Source of the DNA: Capronia americana
Taxonomy: Eukaryota; Ascomycota; Eurotiomycetes; Chaetothyriales; Herpotrichiellaceae
Assembly: GCA_016110215.1 (NCBI GenBank)
Contig: JADWQD010000002.1
Location: 2,728,001 to 2,792,000 of the forward strand
DNA length: 64,000 nt
Reading direction: 5' to 3'
In this document: positions 52,085 through 62,832 of the stretch, in pieces
Position numbering within the stretch: the stretch's first letter is position 1
How the letters are laid out: the number at the start of each line of letters is the position of its first letter
Notes under the pieces: generated by a model
Databases searched by the model: none
Told to the model about the DNA's origin: nothing
The model's input: the letters and a program-made list of their open reading frames with translations, nothing else
Position numbers and translations under genes: made by a program

Positions 52085-53398
52085 TGTTATTCAGCCGGCG
52101 TCCAGTTTGATCCTGAAATGAGAAGACAGACAGAAGATGAAAACTGATTGTGGCCTGATAAGTGGCATTGCATAGATATTCGGGGTGGCGGTGAATGAAG
52201 CTGTTTTATTCTTCACGTCGTGCTGAATTCTTTATGCGTAAATCTGAGAAAGCGCGTGAAGTGAATGTGAGCCTCGGTGTTGACAATTCTAGCCCGACAT
52301 CGACAGAAGCTCTCACCCCGTTGGCTGCAATTGCTGCGACAGCGTGTCTAAGACGTATCGAGCCTAGGCACACGATGCTTGTCTGGGGCAGAACTTGGGC
52401 GCTGCTGATGCCCTAACGTCACTGTTAAGTCTCGGCTGCCGAGTGTTTCTTGCCTCTCAAACGGCCGAATGGGCTCACTGTTGCCGATTTCCCATGCCTC
52501 GGATGCTGTGCCAGTGCTTCGGCGTTGTTTCTCTTCGTTCGACCCTAGATGCAGCTCGTCAGCCCGACGACCATAGATACAAGGCTACCTCGTACAGTTC
52601 CCCAGCCACGACGTTCTTTGGGAATTTCGGTCATCATGGGAAAACACAGACGCCGAACTTTGCACTGCGCTTCACACTACGACTCCAATTGGGCATGGCA
52701 AATCCGTGAGCTTGCTTGAGTGGCGCCAGCTATGATGACCACCTGACTTCCTGTAAAGCAGCAGCCGTGCCTGGAGCCTCGGAAGCATTGTCTAACTAGT
52801 CCGTCGCCGCGCGCTCAGAGGGCCGGAACCTCTAGCTTACACAGTACTGGGTAACCTGGCGAGCCTGGCTGGTAGGACGGGCACTGACGGGTGGGTGCAC
52901 CTGAGCAAGTCCAGCGCCCCACCACCGTCTCCAACCACAAATTGATACTCCTCACCAAACCGATGTCGACTGCACTTCAAGTGACATAGAAGACCTTACG
53001 GCCCGGCTTCTGCTTTTCCATTCTCCCCTACTCTGTCAACAGCGCTCACATTTCTCGCGCCTCTCAACACCATTTGGTCTCTGGCAACACTTCAATCCAC
53101 TCAGGACTCCTTCCGTGTTGAATCTCACCTTGATTATTTCTCAGATTGGACCCCTCCTCGTGAACAAAGAAGCCGAGTTCAGCCCGCCCATTCATCACCC
53201 GCTCCTATCCCCGTGATCCTAGCCGTGATCCCACCCTTTGCCGACCTCACCTCTGCATCTCGCCACCAGACCACAACAACTGGCGGGTGCATCGAACTGC
53301 TGTCTGCTAGACGCCACTTGAGAACAAACCTTTGCTACAGTCGATCCTACATTTGAAACTTCTTACAGGTCGAACGAGCGGGCGGCTGGTGAGCCACG
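52085..53398. other. 1.3-kb divergent intergenic region
   Basis: It separates the PanB gene (minus) from UBC8 (plus). It contains the palindrome CTCGGC-T-GCCGAG at 52431-52443 and a pyrimidine-rich leader from about 53000. No gene is supported. Confidence 0.45.
52431..52443. promoter_or_regulatory. palindrome CTCGGC-T-GCCGAG containing CGG-N3-CCG
   Basis: A perfect 6-bp inverted repeat around a single T. CGG-N3-CCG is the half-site geometry used by some Zn2Cys6 dimers. It lies 347 bp upstream of the PanB start codon. A single occurrence, so modest evidence. Confidence 0.35.
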
Positions 53399-54156
53399 AT
53401 GAGTAGCCCTAAGCGGAGGATAGAGACGGATGTCATGAAGCTCATGATGAGCGACTATGAAGTGACGCTGGTCAACGACAATATGCAGGAATTCTACGTT
53501 ATCTTCAAAGGGCCTTCAGAGAGTAAGAGCATGATATCCACCTGAACTTTATGGAGCGGTCGGTCAACATACATGAGGAGACCTGTGACTAACGGATTGC
53601 CCTACTTTAGCACCTTTTGCGGAAGGCAAATGGAAAGTCCACGTCGAGCTACCTGATCAGTACCCCTACAAATCACCCTCCATCGGCTTTGTCAACAAGA
53701 TCTTCCATCCGAATATTGATGAGGGGTCAGTCAGGATCGTGTTGTTGCAGTAAGAAAGAAGAGTTGAGGCTGATGTAGGTTTACAGGTCGGGATCGGTGT
53801 GCTTGGACGTCATAAACCAGACCTGGTCACCAATGTTCGATATGATCAACATCTTCGAAGTATTCCTGCCACAGCTCTTGAGGTATCCCAACCCTACCGA
53901 TCCCCTCAATGGAGAAGCAGCTGCAATGCTGATGCGGGAACCCCGGGGCTACGACGCCAAAGTCAAAGGTAAGGTTCGCATTCTCCAGCCCCAGGACATT
54001 AATAACTAGTCATAAGAATACATTACTCAATATGCAACGAACATCCACGATGAGCACGATGAGGACGAACACGAAACCGACGGCGAGTTGAGTGAGGTCG
54101 AGGACTTCAACAGCGACGGCGAGGACGAACCTGCTGGTGCAATGGAAGATGTCTAA
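53399..54156 (+). CDS. UBC8: ubiquitin-conjugating enzyme E2 H (Ubc8)
   Basis: The E2 of the GID/CTLH ubiquitin ligase that degrades gluconeogenic enzymes when glucose returns. Four exons, 53399-53522, 53611-53725, 53787-53968 and 54017-54156, give 186 aa. The start MSSPKRRIETDVMKLMMSDY is typical. The core reads PFAEGKWKVHVELPDQYPYK and NKIFHPNIDEGSGSVCLDVI, with the catalytic Cys85. The following NQTWSPMFDMINIFEVFLPQ and PNPTDPLNGEAA are specific to the UBE2H/Ubc8 subgroup. The acidic C-terminal tail (DEHDEDEHETDGELSEVEDF) is also characteristic. The last intron uses an AAG acceptor (CATAAG). Only exon 3 forms a visible open frame, so the gene could be missed by single-frame scanning. Confidence 0.95.
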
Positions 54157-54780
54157 CTCTGGAGTTCTCGAGCACTGGAGTTTTGGCTAGTTGGAGTATG
54201 TGGGCGCTTCAGGATGGGTTAGCGACGGGAGGGATATGGCTCAGAATGAACCTACTTTTGTTTCAAATTGCTGCAATGCTTTCACCACAAATCCTTCCGA
54301 GCGCCAGAGCTACGGGCTGATCTGTTCCACCCAAGACGCAGGAGTACACTGGGGTAGAAGAGGATGCTCTGCTATGTCAACTACGAGCCCCCGGTTCCCT
54401 GTTCCGTGTTGAGTGGGACAGTCCCATCAACATAGATCCAAGACAAACCTCGAATGAGTAGACCGGATCTCCTCTCAATCCCAACTTATCGTATGACTAC
54501 CACATGTTGGTCCGGACTACTCCGCTCTCGCACCTGCAACTCGTTGCGTCACTGGGATGCCGGTGACGTGTTTCGCCGACGCACGCGACCCGCATTGGGC
54601 CAGGTGCCCTGAGGCGCACGAGGCGCTATTCCTGTCACATGGACCTGTTGCACATCCGTCGCAGGCTTCAGTCTCAACTGCCAGTCGCGAACACTCATCT
54701 GCTCTGCAAACATTATTACACTCGGCGTCGCGCAACCGGCTCACCAAAGACACTTAAAAGTTGTTGAAAGTCATCGAGCG
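54157..54780. other. intergenic region
   Basis: 624 bp between UBC8 and the F-box gene. No motif-bearing open frame. Confidence 0.45.
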
Positions 54781-55701
54781 ATGGTACTGTATCTAGAATC
54801 TCTACCATCAGAGGTGCTTCTGCGCGTGCTCTCCTTCTTGGAAGTTCCTGACCTGCTCCAAGTGAGTCGCACAAGCCGTGCATTGCGCGACATAGCTTGC
54901 GACCCCTTATTGCACCTCGAGCGACTGCATCATGCCTCATATACGCTGTCTACTCTCCTCGCTCGACGGCCGTCGAAGTCCTCCATCAGTCCACCCAATT
55001 CTTGGATATGGCTGAGCAAAACCAATGTGCTCTCCCGCCAGATCAGCAAGAGCTTGATTCGCATACGACTAAGTCACAATCTGGAGCACAGACCAAGTCC
55101 GTATGACCTCGTTCAAAGAGCCATATTACCCTCTGCGTGCACGAGCTACTCATCACATGTGTCACCGGTGTTGATACAATCACAACAAGCGGTGCAAAGG
55201 CGCAAACTAAAAGATGGGCTCGGCAAAAAGCTGGAACGACGGCCAAGCGTGAGGAGTCTGGTCTCGATGAATATCATACCAGAAGAATGTGCTCGACGCA
55301 ACATATCGCCCGCAATTGTGGCCACCCGTAGAAAAGTGATCAGAGAGAGCTTGAAGGACGGATTACGTGGTTGGGTCGAGGGACGCGGAATACAAGCACA
55401 GAAGAGGAAGGCCGATGAGATGGAGGCCGTAGAGAAGAAAACAGTCAAGAATCTAGTGCGAAGGTTTGCAGCCAGAAAGCTGGCGCAGGATTTGGCTGGG
55501 CAAAGCGGCATCCGTCAACTCGATCCTCTGATGCTGGAGAAGAGGAGAGCTCAGGCGAGATGGGGTCGGGAGGTGGAGCTTGCGAAGAAGGACGAGGAGA
55601 GACGGGCTGCAACACATGGGACTTGCGCCCAGCCTACGAGAGCGCATGTTCTCGGGCTCAAGAAGTTCTGGGAAGGAGTAATTAGGGCTGCTGGTGGTTG
55701 A
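54781..55701 (+). CDS. F-box protein with RPEL-like motif
   Basis: A single-exon 306-aa protein. Residues 4-46 are an F-box (LESLPSEVLLRVLSFLEVPD, then LLQVSRTSRALRDIA), which would bind Skp1 in an SCF ubiquitin ligase. Around residues 150-170 is KDGLGKKLERRPSVRSLVSM followed by NIIPEE, which matches the RPEL repeat pattern (RPxxxxLxxxNIL), a G-actin-binding motif in animals. A second related segment (ARRNISPAIVATRRKVIRES, then LKDGL) precedes a basic Lys/Arg-rich region (QKRKADEMEAVEKKTVKNLV). No substrate-recognition domain such as WD40 or LRR is present. The RPEL-like match is by pattern only. The start at 54781 is the first ATG, and the gene is short and intact. Confidence 0.88.
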   Translation: MVLYLESLPSEVLLRVLSFLEVPDLLQVSRTSRALRDIACDPLLHLERLHHASYTLSTLLARRPSKSSISPPNSWIWLSKTNVLSRQISKSLIRIRLSHNLEHRPSPYDLVQRAILPSACTSYSSHVSPVLIQSQQAVQRRKLKDGLGKKLERRPSVRSLVSMNIIPEECARRNISPAIVATRRKVIRESLKDGLRGWVEGRGIQAQKRKADEMEAVEKKTVKNLVRRFAARKLAQDLAGQSGIRQLDPLMLEKRRAQARWGREVELAKKDEERRAATHGTCAQPTRAHVLGLKKFWEGVIRAAGG

Positions 55702-56057
55702 CTCTTAGCGAGCGGATCTCAATTTAATCGACCCGTTGTTCACATTCGCCAGGCACAATCATCGCTTTGCGCTTCTCCTTTTTCGTAGCAACCCATCAAC
55801 GCGCGCGTGATACTCCTAGGTGTTACTACTCGGTACGAGGTACTCACCCAATACTGAAGCAAGGCTGTCGCTTACAGTAAGTAAGGGACGGCCCCCAGCA
55901 ACCGGAGTCTTTTGCGCCGCCGCCAATGATGTCAACAACCCAAACAACGAAGACCCCAACAGCTTGGATAGATTGAAACTGTGCACACAGCCTCGAATAT
56001 TTCACAACGAGAAAGACCCTCCCAGTAAGCATCAAATGGCGCCTCGTTAATCATCGT
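55702..56057. other. intergenic region
   Basis: 356 bp between the F-box and SNF2 genes, both on the plus strand. A small upstream first exon of the SNF2 gene is possible but none joined in phase. Confidence 0.4.
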
Positions 56058-59000
56058 ATGCATGCTGACCATATGTCACTCAGGCAAGAAACAGAGGCAG
56101 GCTACCTGCGCGGCCTGAGTTTCGAAGAACTTCGCGGCCGCAGCACCAGCATCTCGTCGCCAGCTGATATTGCCCACGAGAGGATATTGGAACATCGCCA
56201 AAGGTCACCAACCGGCGGATTCGAGGTTTCGAGACCCTCTGACGCGCTCACGACAAACCGCTTTGTTGCCCGGGACAACGGCATCAGGCGCGCGAAAAAC
56301 AGCCTGCCTCTGCCTGCCTCGTCGCCACCACCTCTCCAAGTTCCCAAATCTGGATCTGGAGAGTATAGCCCGACCTTCTTCTTCGGAGCCTTTCAGCCCC
56401 AAGTCACACCGGAGTCGCCATTGAGGTCGTCTCCGCTGTCCTTTGACTTCACCTTCGCTGTGCCGACCGAGATGGTGCGAGAACAACAACCGGCGCGAAA
56501 CCCACTGGGACCAGCCATGGGTAACTCTCAGCCTCCTCCAGAGCCACACGGCAAAGAGAAGGAAGCCATTACTACTCGAGTACCTGCCTCACAGTCACTT
56601 TATCCGAGCCTGCAGAATGCCTTTCCAGACCCACCTCAGTTCGGCAGGCCATCGATGCCAGGCGCCTCGCCCCAGCCATATTCAAGAACACAACCGCTTG
56701 TCAGACCCAACAGCTCTGCTCCGCGACAAGTCAGCGGCAGTCAACCACGAGACAAGTATTCCAACCTTTTTGTGTCGGCCAAGAATCCGTCGCAGCGCCC
56801 AGAGCTACACAAACCTAAGGCTATTGCCGACCCTCTACAGGCCTTTAAGAGCGGCCAAAGTGCCGTGCAGCCCCCCACCCGGATTTCGTCTGGACCTGGT
56901 TCTCGTGATAGCGACTTCTACGAGATCCCCAAGCCTGCGAATCTCCCTAGCTGGGAGCCCAAACCTTTCGTCCCTCCCACGTTTTCATCTCACCAGCCTC
57001 CAAATCAATTCTTCAGACCTCAAAATGTCGTTGACCTCACAAAAGACCTCCCTGTTTCGCACGGAACTGCGCATCCTTCGAACAACTCCTTCTATCAGTC
57101 AGACCGCTTCGAAGCCACAGACCCCTACACATATATGGACTCGGCCAAGGCCAACGAAGAGATCAAGGCTTTGCTTGAAGGCGCACTTGAAGACGAAGAA
57201 GATATCCCGCGAACGAGACGCAGAAAGAAACAATTAGATGACAAACTCGAAGAACTTGCTAATAAGGTTAAGGACCTTGGAATGACCAGTGAGGACAAGG
57301 CAGAGAGCGCTGGCCAAGAGAAGGTGGACGACGAGGACGACGGTACCGTTGAAGGTCTCAAAGTCAAACTGCTCCCTCATCAAATCGATGGCGTCGACTG
57401 GATGGTCAACAAGGAGACTGGAAAGAATCCTACCAAAGGTGGCATCCTGGCCGACGACATGGGCCTCGGGAAGACGATCCAGTCGATTGCTCTAATTCTC
57501 ACAAACCCCAAGCCCAGCGGAGAAGCACTCGCAGGAGGCAAGCGCAAATTACCGGAAGGAGTTGGCAAAGGCACACTGGTTGTCGCGCCTTTGGCGTTGA
57601 TTAAGCAGTGGGAAGGCGAACTCAAAGATCGGGTTGAAGAGGATCACGCTCTCAGAATATGCATTCACCATGGTCCGCAGAGAGCAAAAAGTTACAAGGA
57701 GCTGAAAAAATACGACGTCGTCATCACGACGTACCAAACTCTGTCCTCCGAACATGCAGGTTGCTCCGACTCCCTTCGCGTTGGCTGCTTCGGTGTCCAC
57801 TGGTACAGAGTCATCCTCGACGAGGCACACTCAATCAAGAATCGCAATGCAAAGGCCACGAAAGCAGCGTGCGAACTGGACGCCGTCTATCGCTGGTGTC
57901 TAACCGGGACACCCATGCAGAACAACCTCGACGAGCTGCAAAGCCTGGTCCACTTCCTTCGTATCAAACCCTATTCTGAACTGGAGCACTGGCGCGAGAA
58001 CATCACGCGGCCAATGAATAACGGCAGGGCGGGACTCGCATTTAGAAGACTCAAGCTCATCCTGAAGAGTTTCATGAAGCGTCGAACCAAGGATATCCTC
58101 AAGCAAGACAGTCAATCGAAGGATGGTGAGAATGGCGCCAAGAAGGAAGGCAAAAACCCGGGCTTCAAGATAGTCGCTCGAACCGTGGAGACTGTCGAAG
58201 CCGAATTCAGTCTCCCAGAGCAGGAATTCTACAACCGGCTGGAGTCCAGAACGGACCGGAGTCTCGAGATGATGATGGCGGGCAATAAGATGAGCTATGC
58301 TTCGGCATTGGTTTTGCTCATGCGTCTACGACAAGCGTGCAATCACCCCAAGCTCACTGGCAGCGATCTGAGCACGGAGACTGATGCAGCTAGTGGGAGC
58401 CAGACCCCCAGTCGTAGAAAAGCCGGCGCGGAGGATGACATGGACAGTATTGCGAATATGCTTGGTGGACTCAGTGTCGAGACTAAGAAGTGTGATATGT
58501 GTCTGATTGAGCTAACGCACAAAGAGGCCGCCAATGGTGCAATTCGATGCGTGGAGTGTCAAGAAGATCTAGACAAGCAGAACGATCAAGTCAAGGCGGG
58601 TAAGAAAACGAAGAAGGAGAAGAGACGCAAATCAGAGGTGAAGACAATCAAAGCGCAGCGGAAACAAGCACGACGAGTCGTTCTGGACAGCGACGATGAA
58701 GAAGATGACGAGCCACCTGAAGACGACGAGGATGCATCCTCCCTCTCAGAGGAAGACGAAGACGACGACTACACCTCGTCTGATGAAACGGACTCCTCCC
58801 ATTCTACAGTCATGCAATCTACGAAGATCCGGCACCTTCTACAACTCCTCAAAGAAGACAGCCACACGCACAAGTACATTGTCTTCTCTTTCTTCACATC
58901 TATGCTCGACCTCATCGAGCCGTTTCTGAAGACAAGCCGGATCCGCTACGTCCGTTACGACGGAAAGATGCGCAACGACGCACGAGAAGCGTCTCTCCAC

Positions 59001-59609
59001 GCCCTTCGCACTGACCCTTCGACCAGAGTTTTACTTTGCTCCCTTCGCGCTGGAAGCTTGGGCCTCAATCTGACGGCGGCCAGTCGCGTTGTGATCCTCG
59101 AACCATTCTGGAATCCGTTTGTTGAGGAACAAGCAATCGATCGGGTTCATCGCCTGAATCAAACTCAAGATGTCAAGGTCTACAAAATGACCATCAAGGG
59201 GACTGTCGAGGAGAGAATTCTAGAACTCCAAGAGAAGAAGCGCGAGTTGGCGAGACAGACTATTGAAGGACAGGCGGGCAAGAAGAAGGCCTTGGGTCTG
59301 AGTCTGCAAGATATGATGCGGCTGTTTCGACGGGACGCAGAGGATGAGACGCCCGTTGATGTTGAGCAGTTGGGGAAGGGAAGGAGTAAGGGTTTGTTGG
59401 AGCGGCACGGCGATGAGCCGGCAATGAATCCGGGCTCAAGGGCACCTTCCTCTTCGTTGGCTCCGACCGGAAATGATCGTGGCCATGGTCATGCTCAGAC
59501 TCAGCGGAGGGGCGCCGGTGGAGGAGGATGGTCAAGCAACAAGCCGCGCGTAAGTGATGAGGCGAGTAAGAAAAACGAGAATCCGGTCTACGGCAGGAGA
59601 TGGGATTGA
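56058..59609 (+). CDS. SNF2-family DNA-dependent ATPase, Rad5/Uls1 (Ris1)-like
   Basis: A nuclear DNA translocase of up to 1183 aa, single exon. The N-terminal 400 residues are Pro/Ser-rich and disordered, with one SUMO-interaction-like motif (QNVVDLTKDLP). The SNF2 domain starts at LLPHQIDGVDWMVNKETGKN. It has Walker A (GILADDMGLGKTIQS), DEAH (VILDEAHSIKNRNAKAT) and LTGTPMQNN. The helicase C lobe includes YVRYDGKMRNDARE, GSLGLNLTAASRVVILEPFW and DRVHRLNQTQDVKVY. Between the lobes the expected C3HC4 RING is replaced by only four cysteines, C812, C815, C831 and C834, a zinc-ribbon-like pattern, followed by a long acidic stretch. It is therefore probably not an E3 ligase itself. The second Met at 56073 may be the real start. 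It is the nearest relative of fungal Ris1/Uls1-type ATPases that act on SUMOylated chromatin proteins. Confidence 0.9.
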   Translation: MHADHMSLRQETEAGYLRGLSFEELRGRSTSISSPADIAHERILEHRQRSPTGGFEVSRPSDALTTNRFVARDNGIRRAKNSLPLPASSPPPLQVPKSGSGEYSPTFFFGAFQPQVTPESPLRSSPLSFDFTFAVPTEMVREQQPARNPLGPAMGNSQPPPEPHGKEKEAITTRVPASQSLYPSLQNAFPDPPQFGRPSMPGASPQPYSRTQPLVRPNSSAPRQVSGSQPRDKYSNLFVSAKNPSQRPELHKPKAIADPLQAFKSGQSAVQPPTRISSGPGSRDSDFYEIPKPANLPSWEPKPFVPPTFSSHQPPNQFFRPQNVVDLTKDLPVSHGTAHPSNNSFYQSDRFEATDPYTYMDSAKANEEIKALLEGALEDEEDIPRTRRRKKQLDDKLEELANKVKDLGMTSEDKAESAGQEKVDDEDDGTVEGLKVKLLPHQIDGVDWMVNKETGKNPTKGGILADDMGLGKTIQSIALILTNPKPSGEALAGGKRKLPEGVGKGTLVVAPLALIKQWEGELKDRVEEDHALRICIHHGPQRAKSYKELKKYDVVITTYQTLSSEHAGCSDSLRVGCFGVHWYRVILDEAHSIKNRNAKATKAACELDAVYRWCLTGTPMQNNLDELQSLVHFLRIKPYSELEHWRENITRPMNNGRAGLAFRRLKLILKSFMKRRTKDILKQDSQSKDGENGAKKEGKNPGFKIVARTVETVEAEFSLPEQEFYNRLESRTDRSLEMMMAGNKMSYASALVLLMRLRQACNHPKLTGSDLSTETDAASGSQTPSRRKAGAEDDMDSIANMLGGLSVETKKCDMCLIELTHKEAANGAIRCVECQEDLDKQNDQVKAGKKTKKEKRRKSEVKTIKAQRKQARRVVLDSDDEEDDEPPEDDEDASSLSEEDEDDDYTSSDETDSSHSTVMQSTKIRHLLQLLKEDSHTHKYIVFSFFTSMLDLIEPFLKTSRIRYVRYDGKMRNDAREASLHALRTDPSTRVLLCSLRAGSLGLNLTAASRVVILEPFWNPFVEEQAIDRVHRLNQTQDVKVYKMTIKGTVEERILELQEKKRELARQTIEGQAGKKKALGLSLQDMMRLFRRDAEDETPVDVEQLGKGRSKGLLERHGDEPAMNPGSRAPSSSLAPTGNDRGHGHAQTQRRGAGGGGWSSNKPRVSDEASKKNENPVYGRRWD

Positions 59610-59881
59610 GGTTTTCCACACATACCTCCGCCCCGGCGTTTGGCTGGTTTCGTGCTGATGATGTTGTCATTCAGTGGATGGCTGGGGAAGCACACGGCAC
59701 GGGCAACGGCATGGGGCATCGCAACACACGGCGAGCCTCGGATCGAGAAATGATGAACTCGAATACACAGTGTACGAAGATGTAGACGACCGTGCTGGAG
59801 GTTCTGGCGCGTCTGATTTGGACGGAGTAGACGTGGGAGCTACATATCCAAACAATGCTGTACTTCATCTCGCCATTGTCG

Positions 59882-62832
59882 TCATTCCCAAAGCTGGTCA
59901 ATATTCTCTTCTAAATTGAGGTCAAAAGGCAAAGTCCCTAGCCAAGCAAAGTCGAACTGATCGTCGAGCCAAAGGCTGGGTAACTCCTCTCCTGGCTCGC
60001 CCCACGTGCTGATGCTGTGCGGCTGTTCCGGGACTGCTGATAATGTCTCCGTGTTGAGGCCTGATCTGACGCCGCCGGCATGCGTCTGGTATCTCGCAAA
60101 GCCCTGCGGAGGCCCCTGGACAGGTTGGGACTGTTGCGCCACGGGTGTTTGAGCCCGAGTCTGAGAACGAGTGGCTGGGAAAAGGGTCTTGTCGCTTAGC
60201 TCGAGCAGTCGAAGGGAGCGTACAGCAGTGCGGTGAGTGGACTGGTATAACCGTAGCGTGTCGAGGCAGGGGTTCCAGAACGACATAAAGTCATTGCCAC
60301 TAATGTTGCAGTGCCGGTCGAGGAGGAAGACCATCCCGCATGTGTACAACCAGAAAATAACGTACCATGGCTCGGGAATGGCCTCGTGGTAGACGTGGTG
60401 GACCCATTGAAGCAGCAGCACAAGCTCCTGGGCGTTTTTGATACACATGTCTACACCATGCTTGACCAATGCCCGGCCTAGTGCCGATGAGATATTCTCC
60501 GCGTCACTTATGTGGTGTCCTTTTCTGCTGCGAAATCCAGGCTGGGCGTGATGCAGCAGGATCGGTCTAAATAGGAGAACGTGCGCGTAGAGATGACTGA
60601 GTAACGAACCAGTAAGCTACCCGAGATTTGACGATGGGAATAGTGTAGCTAGCTACTCACCGAGCGCGCAGAGCGACAGCTTGCACGTCAAATGTAGGAG
60701 TCTCGCCCAGTGAAAGCAGCTGCGCGCTTGTCGGCACCCTCAGACTCCAGGGCAAAGACTGCTCCCAGTCGCCTAAATCAGCTTCGAGTTGCACGAGACT
60801 TTGAAAGTCTCCGTTCGCTACCTTTTGCATTAGATGCGGCGCTCTGAAAACCTCGATGCCAAAAGACGTCGAGTTTGGTAAATGAAGGTCATCGCTGGAG
60901 GAGTTTTCATACAACGTCGAGGTGATCATGCTCAACGTGCGCTGAAGTCTGACCGAATACACGAACGAAGCAAGACCAGGATCAGATGGTCTGGTCGGCT
61001 CTTCCGCGTGTTCGACGGGGTTCGAGGCAAGTAGCTGTTCAGCAGGCGTGTCGGAGACCATGGCCGGCCGTCCGTACGTTGTTGATAAGGTGCTGCTATC
61101 GTTAGCCAGCCCGGACATCTTCGCAAACCAGTCTCCTTACCGGTCCATCATGACGCATCCAGCCCATATGCGGCATCGCAGACAATACAGCGTGTCGTGA
61201 GCACGAGGCTGACTTTCCACACAGGTGGTGCCTTCTATTTTATGGCTGCCTCGATTGTGTAGGCCAAGGCCCTGGGCCAGCCTGATAGAGACACCAACCA
61301 GGTTCCAACAAGCGCCAGTAAGCTCGGTGGAGCTTTGAAGGTAGATACTCGCGTACAACATAGCTTGGATGAACTGGAGGTTTGGGCGATTGAAGATATC
61401 AAAATCCAGCTCCAGCAACCTTTTGCTACGTTGCCAGTAGCTCTCTCCACGATGTGCCTGCGATAGGCCAGTATCGGGTGCATCACAGCTGCAACTGACT
61501 GCGAAGATGGCGTTCAGGAGAATGTGAAACCGCCGGGAGTCTGGCACATTGTCCTGCTGTAGGCGATGACCAGGGTTCCCCCTGAACGACGACTCGCTCC
61601 CCATTGAAGATGTCGATGCCTCCGCTGGGCTGGAAGACCAGACCTCGTTGTACTGACGCTGGAAATGGTCACGGTCGAGAAACGGATAGAGCGGATGGAC
61701 CTTCTTCCAGAATCGGTGAAGTAGGGAATCTGCTTCTTTTCGGGGTGGAACGCTGTACTCTTCGCTCGGCACAGCTGTGGGCAAAGCTCTGGCAGGATTA
61801 GCTTCACAAGTCCGCAAGCCAGAAAATCTGAAAGTCACCTTGGAGCTGGCTGAGTGTTGCTCCTGGAACTTTGGCCAGGCGAGGCGATCGGCCTGGAGCT
61901 CACCAGAATCTTCTGAACTTGGGCAACGAAGGACAGGGTCGAAGACTTTCCGAAGTAGCCTATCTCTTCAGCATCAAGGTCCGTCAATTCAGTGACATCA
62001 CCAGGGACGGCTCCCATCCCATCGACACGATCACTAAATGCGTCCTAACAACTTAGCAGTGCCGGGAGAAATGTGTCGATCGCCCTGCCTACCGAGTTCG
62101 CAATTGGCGAGAGTCGCTTATGAGAGACTTCCTTCTCGCTGGATCGATGATCAAGTCTGGTATCAAGCGCGTGCGGTCGTCCTTGAGTGTTGTCAGAAGC
62201 ACTTTGCAAGCTCGACAGACGTGTCGGTGGATGAGGGCGATGTCCTTCATCAGCCTGTATCTCTGATTCCGTGACGGGTAAAGACGGCTTGAACAATTCG
62301 AAGTCCGGACTGGTGATAGGTAAGGATGTTCGGACGTCGGAGCATAGTGGATGGTCGGTGGTAGGCACTGGAGGAGCGTGGAGAGCTGTGTTCCTGCCTT
62401 CCAACTCAGCTAGTCGACGCTCGAGTAGTTCGATCTGTCTAGCTTTTCCGTCAGTATTGGCGTGACTTTCTGTAATTCAAGCAGAGACCAACAGCGCATT
62501 AAGTCACGGGTCAATAAGAGAACATCGCATCAGAGAGCACGTGTCCGCGATGAATAGTGTCCACGCCACCTTACCTCAGTGCTTGTGACTTTCGAGTTCC
62601 CGGCCTCTCGTAGACACAGTCGGCATGAATGCTGCGGTGCGAGCAGGTACCACATGTCGGTCTAGCGCCATCGCACTTGCGTTTGTCTCGCCGGCAGCTC
62701 TCACCTTCAACGCGGGAATCGTTAGTCGGCAATCAGGCCGCCCGGTTGGCAGGAACCAAGCATGGATCTTCGCTTACAGGCAAGCTCTCCGCGTTTCCGA
62801 GCTTTGGGTGGACCACCACGATGCGGAGTCAT
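59882..62832 (-). CDS. Zn(II)2Cys6 transcription factor with fungal_trans domain (seven exons)
   Basis: I reconstructed seven exons in continuous phase: 62832-62778, 62704-62575, 62438-62093, 62044-61839, 61788-61141, 61092-60661 and 60596-59882, giving 843 aa. It begins MTPHRGGPPKARKRGELA. The zinc cluster is C19, C22, C29, C36, C39 and C48 (ESCRRDKRKCDGARPTC, GTC), and the Cys19 codon is split by the first intron. A coiled coil (RQIELLERRLAELEGR) follows. The fungal regulatory domain includes LLHRFWKKVHPLYPFLDRDH, MLYASIYLQSSTELTGACWN, RLAQGLGLH, DRTLSTTYGRPAMV and RHLYAHVLLFRPILL. The C-terminus is acidic (FDFAWLGTLPFDLNLEENID). It is complete. It is divergent from a flavin monooxygenase gene, suggesting pathway-specific control of that enzyme; the target is inferred from position only. 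Confidence 0.9.
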
